DNA of 64,000 nt, from contig JALUTQ010000005.1 of NCBI GenBank assembly GCA_032718865.1, forward strand, positions 806,001 through 870,000, given 5' to 3'. The notes beneath the pieces were generated by a model, which saw only the letters and a list, made by a program, of their open reading frames with translations, did no database searches and had not been told where the DNA came from. The position numbers and the translations under genes are program-made. Origin of the DNA: Tilletia caries. Its lineage: Eukaryota; Basidiomycota; Exobasidiomycetes; Tilletiales; Tilletiaceae. Of the stretch, positions 46,620-55,645 are shown one piece after another; position 1 is the stretch's first letter, and every line of letters begins with the position of its first letter.

Positions 46620-47710
46620 AGTACTCTACAAGCGAACGCGATGTATGGTGCGGCACTCGGCAGCTTCCTCTCAACGAATTCTATCAAAGGATTGCACCCT
46701 TCTTATGCTGAGGAGGAGTTACTTGATTACGAGGAAGCATGAAGGCGGGGGAAAGGGAGGAAAGAAGGGAGCTGGGGTCGGACGATGGAAGTGGCGGCGG
46801 AAGCACCAATGCTCAGCTCATCCCTCCTCCTCCGCGGCCGCCGTCTGTCCCTCAATCAGCAAAGAAGTGGCACTGTCGTTGCTCTGTCCTCACGGGCTCA
46901 CGGAAGGGAAAGCTCAGGCTCAGAACATGAGCGCAGCGACGCGCGACATAGAGAAGAATAGGGACTTGGATTCCAGCAGCACAGTCAAGGTAGCTAAATA
47001 ACGTACATGATGATGACAACAAGGCCAGAGGCCACCGTGGGCAGTGTCAGACATGAGCAGTGTCAGAAGCAACTCACTCACCGTTCCGGATGATGGTTGT
47101 CCGTAGATGGATACGGGCGAAGGGGAGGCCGAGGTGCTCGTGATGCGTGGCGGTGAGACAGCCGAACCGATGAGGTCGGACGAGCGGAGAGGAAAGATGC
47201 GGAGGGGAGGGGAGAAGATGGGAAGCCCAGTTGGTGGTCAGTATTGAGCTGCAAGGGACAAAGCTGAGAATAGAAGATAGTACTCACCCTCGAGAGAGGC
47301 TGTACCCTTTTCCTGCCCGGGGACTCTGTGGTCATGCCGAGGATGGAGCAGGAGAGGGTACAGACCGTTGAAGTCCCCTAGACTCGACGTTGATGGGGGC
47401 TGCCAGCCCCCGTGTGCCGGTCCCGCATTACTGCGTGGCCCAAACGGCCCTCATACATAAGTACAAGTCCCGACCCCTTGCCTTCCTTCCAGTTGGGGAC
47501 TCTGAGGTCATACTGGGGGTCAAGCGGCAAAGAGAGGAGCAACCGTCGAAGTCCCCAAGACTCGACGTTGTTGGGGGAGTGGGAGGAATCGGGAGTAAGG
47601 AGGGGGAAGGAGATGGACTGACCAACGTTGATGCGGTGTGAAAAGAGAAGAGAGTAGGATGATGGTCAGTGTTAATAGTATAGCAAGAGAACAAGTATGA
47701 AGATGATGCC

Positions 47711-48142
47711 CCCATTCGCACCGTGAACGCAAGGGTGACCCTCGACTGCCTTGATGACCGTCCTTCCTTGGTCCACGATACGTCCGAGGTGGAGTGCCAG
47801 CTCACCTCCCCGTTCGCGCCGCAGACGCAAGGGTGACCCCGACTGCCTTGATGACCGTCCTTCCTTGGTCCACGATACGTCCGAGGTGGAGTGCCAGCTC
47901 ACCTCCCCGGTCGAACCTAGGGTACGCCCGAGGTGGAGTGCCAGCTCACCTCCCCGTTCGCGCCGCAGACGCAAGGGTCACCCCGACTGCCTTGATGACC
48001 GTCCTTCCTTGGTCCACGATGCGTCCGAGGTGGAGTGCCAGCTCACCTCCCCGGTCGAACCTAGGGTACGCCCGAGGTGGAGTGCCAGCTCACCTCCCCA
48101 TTCGCACCGTGAACGCAAGGGTGACGCTCGACTGCCTTGACG
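47711..48142. repeat. Composite minisatellite of 97-bp and 46-bp units
   Basis: Long units of about 97 bp (starting TTCGCGCCGCAGACGCAAGG) alternate with short units of about 46 bp (starting GTCGAACCTAGGGTACGCCC) that share the long unit's 3' half, ACCTCCCC-ending. The order reads long, long, short, long, short, partial long. The outermost long units at both ends share a variant head (ATTCGCACCGTGAACGCAAG), so the array is bracketed by near-identical copies. Units are almost identical, implying recent amplification. Confidence 0.9.
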
Positions 48143-48849
48143 CCTAACAAAGTGCCTCCGGTGGTGCACCCCTCTGGTAGCCCTTATTCCCCCGCCTTGC
48201 GCATGCTCCCTCGGCCCTATCCGAGCGACAATGACGCGACTTGGTGGAGGATGAGGTCGAGGTCGAGGTCGAGGTCGAGGTCGTCCTCCCGTGTCACTAT
48301 GGGATGGGGTCGGTGCTGTGCTGTGGGCGTGGGCGTGAGTGTGAGCCGACCCCGAGTCGGGTGGATGGATGGATGGCCGATGAGATGCATGGTGGGCTGG
48401 GTCCACTGTGCATGGACTGGTGTGTGGGCGGGTGGGTGGATGGTTGTGAGTGGATCGGCGCTGTGACTTGTGAGCGGGAAGGTGTTGCTCTTCATAGGCA
48501 ATGGAAGATGTGATGATCGACTCGTTGATGACTGCGACGATGATGAGGAAGGAGGAAAAGATCACATCAGTATCGAGGGGAACGGGAGGCGAGGGACTGA
48601 AGCACACACTCACCTCCGAATCCTCGATGACTACGGTGGCTGGGGTGGACCAGAGCTGAGGGCTGGCGAGCTCGAAGGTGAAGCTTGAGGGTGAAGCTTC
48701 ATGGTGAAGCTTGATGATGACGCCTGAGGGTGAAGCTTGATGGTGACGCTTGACGAGGTTGGTGTGTGGGGATGCATGTAGACGTGGACAATGTGAATGA
48801 GGTGTGTGGATGCTTGTGTATGTGTGAAGGTGTGTGGTGGTGCGAGAAT

Positions 48850-48870
48850 GTGTGTGTGTGAGAGATGTGC

Positions 48871-48938
<68 letters not shown>

Positions 48939-48965
48939 AGCCTATGAGTGAGTGAGTGAGTGAGA
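48850..48965. repeat. Microsatellites (GT)n-(GA)n-(GAGT)n
   Basis: A (GT)n run passes directly into about 25 GA dinucleotides (about 48884..48934), followed by GAGT tetramers at about 48949-48963. Confidence 0.95.
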
Positions 48966-50009
48966 GGATGTGAGGATGAAAAGGAAGTGGGGGGGGGGGA
49001 GAAAAGTGAGCCAACCCGCTTCTTATATAGCTTCGACGCACCCAGATCTTCAGAACGACACTCACATAGTTTCCGAAGCAGATTCTGAAGCACGCCCGCG
49101 GTTAGACACCAAAGAAAAGCGGAACCCAGACTGCTCTCGTGCAGGATGTGATCGAAATTGCGAGGGAGTTGTTGACTGGCCGTCGAGATCGAGGCTCTGC
49201 GATTGGACCTGGGACCACGAGGCTCTGGTCGTGGGCCTACCTTCATAACGCCAAGGTTGCGCATTCTTTCTGGTGCCTCACCCTGCCGCTTGGTCGCTCT
49301 GCCACGTCGCTGCTTCCAATCGATTGCCATGACCTGGCCGTCCAGCGGGATCGGTTGCCATCGACTCGTGCCTCGTTTGGATCGGCGAGTCTGTTGGTTG
49401 TTGCCGCGTACATTCCCATCGGTTGCCCTCTCCCTGCCTTGACGACGTCCAGCAACCGTTTATGCGATCCATTCTGGCAAAGAAGGGGGAGGGGGCAGAT
49501 AGGGATGAGAAAAGGGCTGAGAAAGAAAAGGTCAGCAGTCGTCCTCCGCCGCGCGTGTCTGGAAGTGCATGAAAGAGTCAGCGGCGCAATGGAGAAGAAT
49601 ACTGCAGCACAGCTGTCTGCGATAAGCCCCTGAAGCAGGGCAATCCCGCCGTAACCTTCTGTACAGAGGAACGCCATGTAACAACGTCCAGATGCCTCGT
49701 TGCCGGTTCCCATTCAATTGATGATGATGATGATGATGGTTGTTTATTAGACCGTCGACGGCAAGAAACTGCACGCCATATGGCCCGCATCCGAAGACGC
49801 GAAAGTCACTAATACATCATGAGCCGCAGAAGGGAAAAGAGATCGCGTGGAAACAGAGCCGGATAGTGCAAGTACCCAACCCAGTCCTCGTGGGCAGGTC
49901 GACAGCTGGCGCTTGGGAGGCCAGCGGAGGTGATGAAGAGAGAGCAGAATAATGATAGGAGAGAGAGAGCATGGTCATGGAGGCTTGGGGGTTGAAGGTG
50001 GCCGAGTGC

Positions 50010-50903
50010 TTATGAGGCTTGCGCCTCGAGGGTCACCCGGATCCGGTTCGCTGAGAATGCTTTTGAGGCACGCGCATACCGAATTAGCTGGTGCGCACCA
50101 ACCTCACTGCCGAGCAGCTCGGCAACGCCAAGAGGCAGCCCTTGCTTGTCCTGAAGGAGAGGCGAATGGTATGCAAAGGCCGTGCAGCGAAGGGGATGGA
50201 GACGAGTGAATGCTTCTCCACAGATGCAAGTTGTACTCGCCTCATCGTGATGAAATCGCCCATGGTATTCGCTAAAGTCCCCATGTCCCGTCCGTAACTG
50301 GAGGACCAGCGCGTATTCCCGCCGCTGCAGAGTTGCATGCAGTCGGGATGGCCGAAGGGTCGGTGGATCTGTCCGTGACTGTAGGTAGACTGGCAAGGGG
50401 TCTCGGCCACGCTCCAACTTCCTCCGGGCTTGAGTCCACCTCGCCTGCCAAGCATCCTGCAGCCGTTCACGATTGAGCCGAGCCGCTGCTGCAAATGAAA
50501 CCATTGCAGGAAGAGATCCTGGTCCGAGGAAGCAGCCATCCTCCGCACCTTGCTTCGCTTCCTCATCCGCTGCCTCGTTTCCAGGCACGCCTGTGTGCCC
50601 CCGCACCCACCGGAATGAGATTCGGCAGTCCGGGTTCCAGTCGAGGTACTGCTGCACGAGTAGGGACAGAACCGCAAAGATCTGAGTGCTCGAGCGTGAG
50701 GACGTGGATCGCAGGGATTGCAGAACCGACTGGTTGTCCGCGTATACCGTAATGACCTTGGCATTGAGTAGAATCGCCAGTGCCACACCTCGAGCGGTGC
50801 CCCGCATAAGTGCGACAGCTTCTGCGTAGAACACCTCGCAGAATTGGCCAGTGCATTGATGGTCGCGTTCGAGAACTTGGTTTGGATGCGAAGGGGTTGA
50901 GGA
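50010..50903 (-). mobile_element. LINE-type retrotransposon remnant: RNase H domain and Cys/His tail
   Basis: A minus-strand open stretch without its own ATG, stopped upstream by an in-frame TAG at 50904-50906. It reads VFYAEAVALMRGTARGVALA, VITVYADNQSVLQSL and WVRGHTGVPGNEAADEEAK, the Glu, Asp and His/Asp blocks of RNase H as found downstream of reverse transcriptase in Tad/I-type non-LTR elements. The first catalytic Asp (usually in a TDGS motif) is missing, so the domain is truncated at its 5' side. A Cys/His segment follows (TTCICGEAFTRLHPLRCTAF), typical of these elements' C-termini. No reverse transcriptase is present. The truncated end lies about 50 bp from the left inverted repeat of the adjacent DNA transposon. 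Confidence 0.8.
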
Positions 50904-50951
50904 CTACATAAAAAGGCTCCGAGCAGGTGTCCGTCTGTCCGATCAACCTCC

Positions 50952-50980
50952 CCAGCTACCTCTCAAAAAAATTAGGGCGT
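50952..50980. repeat. Left terminal inverted repeat of the MULE
   Basis: 29 bp matching the right end in reverse complement at 27 of 29 positions by eye (mismatches at the A/G after CCAGCT and at one T/G after the A run). Confidence 0.85.
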
Positions 50981-51258
50981 TGATGATCACGACCGCTGAT
51001 CACGGCCATGATCACTGCCCACCGCTCAGGCGCAACGCGAACGTCTCGACTCTCGAGTTTGTCTTCACACCATCCCCATTCCCATCACTGCATCCTTCTC
51101 CACGGCCCACGCACCACGCTCATCCTCATCATCCCTGCCGCTTAACTTTCCGTGCGCGGTATGTGGTATCAAACTTGAATTCTCGGCCCTGTAGCTGTAG
51201 GCAACATTTACTGATCCATGCTTCTCCTTCGCTGAATAGAACCCAGGCCTTGTTCTCA

Positions 51259-53828
51259 ATGTCGGAGCAGCTTTGGAAATGCAATGCCTGCAAAACGAAG
51301 CGGCCCTTGTCCTCGTTCCCGCTCAAACTTGATGGAAGCAGACGAAAAACCTGCAGCAAGCATCTAAAACGAGCCGCGGCCACGCATACATGGGACGAGG
51401 TTTCTTCCCAGCTTCATGCCCACTCAGGAGCGCTCGCAGCGGACTCTACTCAGCCTCTTAATGGAGACTGGTGCATCAGCTTCGAGACGAGTCCTGTCCC
51501 TATCACAGCCTCCACCAATATCAAAGACGTCGCCGTTTCAGCATCCCTACTCGCGCGCGAAATTTGGAACGCCTGTGGGTTTCGATTCGCCGCAGCGAAT
51601 CAATTCGAGGGTAAGGAAGGGCATTCCTTCTACTATCATTGCGCTCAAGACTGTCGGTTACACAAATCATCAGCCTCAACGGGAAAACGCGTACCTGCCG
51701 ACAGCATATCCGCGCATGATTGCAAAAAGCAGACTCGCCATTGTTTTCAAACCCGCCTCCAAGATCGTCAATATTCGACTCCACCACTTCCCCCATCAAC
51801 CATACTGCGACCGCACTATGCCACCCGATGTCATTGAGTTCATCGAAGCCCGTCTAGACTCCACTCCAGGGCAGATCTACCAGGATCTGATTTGCAGTGC
51901 TGAGATGCGATCGAAGGCGAAGGAGATCACGCAGAAGCAGGTGTGGTTTTTGGTGGCGCGCTGGTACCTCTTCCTCTTGGCAGCTCAATCCAGATCCGTT
52001 CGAATCAATGGCGACGGCCCTGGCTGGACAAGTACTAGCGCGCGATGCTGGCCCAGCAGAAGCGGCAGCGGCAATCGATACCTTTTGCACCAGTCTTCCC
52101 GCGCCCGCCCTATCAGGCACACAGTCCATCTCTCCCCACGTGCTCGGCCAGCCAATCTGGAAGGAAGGCCGGTGCTGCGGATTCGCGCATTATGCGCTTG
52201 GTCTCATTGCTGCGCTTCGGGACACAACAGTGGAAATTTCCCTAGATGCGACATACGGGACCAACAGCGGCGGACACGACCTATTCGGCGTCCTTGCGGA
52301 AGTGGAAGGGACAGGCGTTCCACTACTGTATCTCTTCATGGATACCAAGGACATGCTTGGAGACCGGCGCAAGATCGAAATTCTAACTGAGAGCTTAGCT
52401 ATGCTCAAAGGCATGGGTATAAATCCCTCGTTCGTTGGCTGCGACAAAGATTCGGCTGAGATTGCAGCAATTCGGACGGTGTGGCCAACATCGAAGGTGC
52501 AACTGTGCTACTGGCACGTACGACGTGCATTACGTTCAAGATTTGGCAGCGGCAAGAAGACGGGAACGGACAGGTATCAGCCTTTCGACGCTGCTGCAAC
52601 CGTACCCGACCTTGAGGTGTGTTGGGCCGTGTCTTCGAAGCGCCGACACGACGCACGGTTGTGCACCTGCGGTTGCCGATCGGACATCCAGTGGGATGAA
52701 CCAGGCCGGCTAGAGGTGCCCAAGGAGCAAAGCGAGGAGCTGATTAGTTTTGTTTCGCGACATTTCAACATTCATCCCCTGTTCCCCACTGTCTCCGGTC
52801 TGGTACTCACGGCGGAGCAGCTACGCGTGCAATCGGCAACGGAGGCGTATCGCTTCTGCAAGCAACGTGGATGGGCAAGGGTGTGGGCGTATTTGTGGAC
52901 AAGTTGGTATCGAAAGGACGAGTGGGACCTGTGGGCAAGGAGCGCGAACGAATCAGTTCCGGTTCTGAAGACCACCATGATTTGCGAGAGTCACTGGCGC
53001 ACCATCAAGCACGATTATCTTCATCGATTTGCCCGCCCACGTCTCGATCACGTCTCCTTCATCCTCCGCACCAGGCTCCTCCCCACGATCTGCCTTCGGG
53101 TGTCGGCCCTGCTGTCCAAAAACATTCGTTTGGCAACGCCCAGTTGGAGAAAAGATTTTGTGAAGGGTTGGGAGAAAGAAGAAGAGAAGGAGGTCAGCGA
53201 AGAGTCGTTGAAACTCTACCGAACCTGCCCTCACCTATGGGTCTGTGCTTGCGAGTCCTTCTTGGGCAGTCGCTTCTTGATTTGCAAGCACTTCATCGAA
53301 TTGGTGGAGCTCATGACCAGGAATCAGCTCAAGCAGATCCACAGACGCCGACAGCCTCCGTTTTGGACTCACCCTGCCCTCCTTTCCCGACTTCCGGAGT
53401 CTGCGTGCACTCACGAGCATGATCGTATCCACCGCCACACCGGCCCAGCGACGGCAGAGACCGAGAACGTCGAGAACCGAGACGCTGGAGACGCGGAGGC
53501 CGAGGACAATGACGACGAGGAGGGCGAGGTGCAACGAGAATGGGAAGAGGGAGGCGTCCAAGATGGGGATGGAGACGAAGCAGAAGTCTCAGTGCAAGCT
53601 CGCTTCGACGAGATGCTCAACACACTCACAGACATGCAGACACTCATCACACGCGAGCGCAGATGGGCCTCACGACCGTTCATCGAAGCCATCATCCGAA
53701 CCAACAAGCAGAACATCAAGCTTCTGATGGAGGACAAAGAGAGGTTGCGTCGTCAGTCAATGGCGTTGACGTGGACATCACGTCAGCATCCTGCTACAAT
53801 GTACCTGAGAGGGGGTGGCGACGCTTGA
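51259..53828 (+). pseudogene. MULE transposase, frameshifted
   Basis: The N-terminus starts at the ATG at 51259 with a small Cys-rich motif (WKCNACKTKRPLSSFPLK) in frame 1. The homology moves to frame 2 near 51.72 kb, at a run of five A, and to frame 3 near 51.98 kb, each step consistent with one extra base. Frame 3 then runs intact to 53828. The DDE residues are the Asp in VEISLDATYGTN (about 52.24 kb), the Asp in FVGCDKDSAE with following QLCYWHVRRAL (about 52.44-52.54 kb), and the Glu in MICESHWRTIKHDY (about 52.98 kb). A SWIM-type finger reads CACESFLGSRFLICKHF (about 53.25-53.29 kb). Short introns are an alternative to frameshifts but no good splice pairs fit. Confidence 0.8.
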
Positions 53829-55476
53829 GAATGTGATGGCGCATTTATGTATCCATATCTGTGGTGTGTCAATCTACCAAGCACTTCTGTTTACCTTTAG
53901 ATGCGATGAAGTGATGTCAGTACGTTTCTCCAGCATATTATGCGGCTGAATGTATACATACCCCTTATTCTTGGCTTACGCGGACGACTGACAAGAACGG
54001 ATGAGGCGCTGGTGGGCCTGGTGGGCCTGGACGAGGTCTTCGTGGGGCGGGATGGGACGGAGTGTGGACGTGCGGTGCTGGTGGGCTCAAGTCGGCGCGG
54101 ATGGGGCGTGGTCGAGCATGGTGGCCGCTGGTGAGCTGTGATGGGCGTGGATGCGATGCTGGTGGGTGCTGGTGGGATGTAGCGGGATGTGGTGGGCCGC
54201 TGGCGGCCGTAGTGGGGCATGGTGGGGTGTGTGGGCTGTGTTGGAGCGCTTAAGGGCTGTGGCGAGCTGCAGTGGCGTGCCGGTGGGGGGTGATGGTCTG
54301 TGGTTGGCGTGGACTGGGAGCTGGTGTGGTGCGGGTGAGTGGTGGGCGTTGTTTGTCCCCAAAACGACAGCCCTTCGGGGGCGTTTCCGTTGATCGGGTG
54401 TCGCTGGCCCAACTGGTGGGGGCCAAACGACAGGAGCGCCGAATCGGATACCGTCGATGATATGTGGCCTGGGGGGGATATGCCCCGAGCCACAAATGAA
54501 GGGATAATGATTGACGTTCTGGAGAACGAAAGAAGACAGAGGGGTCCTGTGTCAGAAATAGACGCGTTATCGCGATAACAAAGAGGACGAGAGAGAGGAT
54601 ACTCACAATCTTGCATGCGCGCCTGCGCGGTGCGCTGGCCGCTGAGACCGAGTGAGCGCACGCGCAGCGGCAACAGTACGTAGGAGACATTTGTCTGAGA
54701 AAGAGAGAGAATAGGCCAAGAGAGAACGCTCGGTGTCAACTGTCAGAAGATTGATGCATGGGCGGCAGGCGCGCGAAAGAGGAAAGAGGGAGGGTGGGAT
54801 ACTCACGTTTGCGGTCTGAGATGCGCGGTATACCGCAGAGGGTAAAGAGGGTAAGCCGTGACCCATGAGTCGTGAGATGTGCCGATAGGCGCCGATAAAC
54901 CGCGACGATGATGGCGGCCGATGACGGTGCAAGCAACGTTGTGACGGTGGCGGCAGAGCTGAACTGAGAGTGGGAGTGCTGTGCGCTGAGCCTGATCAAC
55001 AAGGAAGAGAGAGTGGTGATCAGAATGGTCGGGAACAGCGTGGGACAAGTGCGCTCTCCTGCTCACCAAGTGCTGGGTTGCTCGAGTCTCGACTGTCACA
55101 GCATCCCTGCCCCCTGTTTTTCCCTGTCCATCTGAGGAATGTAGACACTTGTCAAGCCGTTTGGGGGAGTCGGCAGAGGAGGGAAGATAAACCTGTGGGT
55201 GTGTGGGAGGGAGAGCCTTGAGAATGTCGCTTCTTGGATCCGACAGGCAGCCACAAACGTCGATGTTACATCCCGGCGGTCTGAGCGCGCACCAGCAAAG
55301 GGGGGGCTCGCTCTGACCACCACGGAATACGACGGACTGCCTGTTGTGGATCGTAGGAAGACATTGTGGTGGACCTCATTGACAAGAACGCGCAGTGAAC
55401 AAAATTGATCGGTGATCGGTGGATGGTGATCGCTATTCGCTGCTTGCCGATGATCACTATTGATCGTTGATCACTG
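53829..55476. other. Non-transposase interior of the MULE, with GTGGGC-rich imperfect repeats
   Basis: 1.6 kb between the transposase and the right inverted repeat. Between about 54010 and 54330 the plus strand is an imperfect array of GGTGGGC/GCTGGTGGG-like units. On the minus strand, several donor-like (GTGAGTATC) and acceptor-like sites (near 54600 and 54800) suggest a spliced non-coding or low-complexity transcript; the 280-codon frame there is Pro/Thr/His-rich and not convincing as a protein. Confidence 0.5.
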
Positions 55477-55505
55477 ACGCCCTACTTTTTTTGAGAGGCA
55501 GCTGG
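55477..55505. repeat. Right terminal inverted repeat of the MULE
   Basis: Reverse complement of the left repeat, ending CTTTTTTTGAGAGG then CAGCTGG. Confidence 0.85.
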
Positions 55506-55645
55506 ATCCTTCGTCCAATCGATGAACGCGAGACGCGTCGATCGACGCGACGCGACGCGTCCTTTCAATTCGCGTGTTTTGGCAGAAGGCCCATCCAAAG
55601 CAGGACCACCACACCGAAGACGCAAGAGCAACGCGCGCAGACAAG

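Larger units (their letters stand above)
46620..50009. other. Gene-poor, satellite-rich block
   Basis: No supported gene in 3.4 kb. It contains two diverged ~80-bp direct repeats (about 47319..47402 and 47495..47577), the composite minisatellite at 47711..48142, a GAGGTC hexamer tract (about 48253..48282), a 15-bp-type repeat built on GGTGAAGCTT (about 48678..48752), GT/GA/GAGT microsatellites (48850..48965) and a (GAT)n run (about 49720..49738). Long frames here cross the simple repeats and are not credible proteins. Confidence 0.6.
50952..55505 (+). mobile_element. Mutator-like (MULE) DNA transposon with terminal inverted repeats, about 4.55 kb
   Basis: Inverted repeats bound the element: core CCTCTCAAAAAAATTAGGGC at 50959 and its near-identical reverse complement ending at 55498, with homology extending outward as CCAGCT to 50952 and 55505. 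Multiple TGATCA-type motifs lie just inside both ends. The interior carries a MULE transposase (51259..53828) with DDE residues and a SWIM zinc finger. The copy is damaged: the transposase changes frame twice. A clean 8-11 bp target duplication is not visible; only AGCT/CAGCT is shared at both edges. The right end is about 140 bp upstream of the LRR gene's start codon. Confidence 0.85.

Noticed and set aside
47978..49330. 450-codon minus-strand frame
   Set aside because: It crosses the GA, GT and hexamer microsatellites and the minisatellite, giving long Ser-Leu and Thr-His runs; no motif and no promoter context.
50980..51837. Separate 285-codon gene at the left of the transposon
   Set aside because: From 51259 it reads as the N-terminus of the transposase; the part before 51259 is terminal-repeat sequence.
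53897..54739. 280-codon minus-strand frame inside the transposon
   Set aside because: Pro/Thr/His-rich translation of a GTGGGC array with splice-like sites inside; not protein-like.
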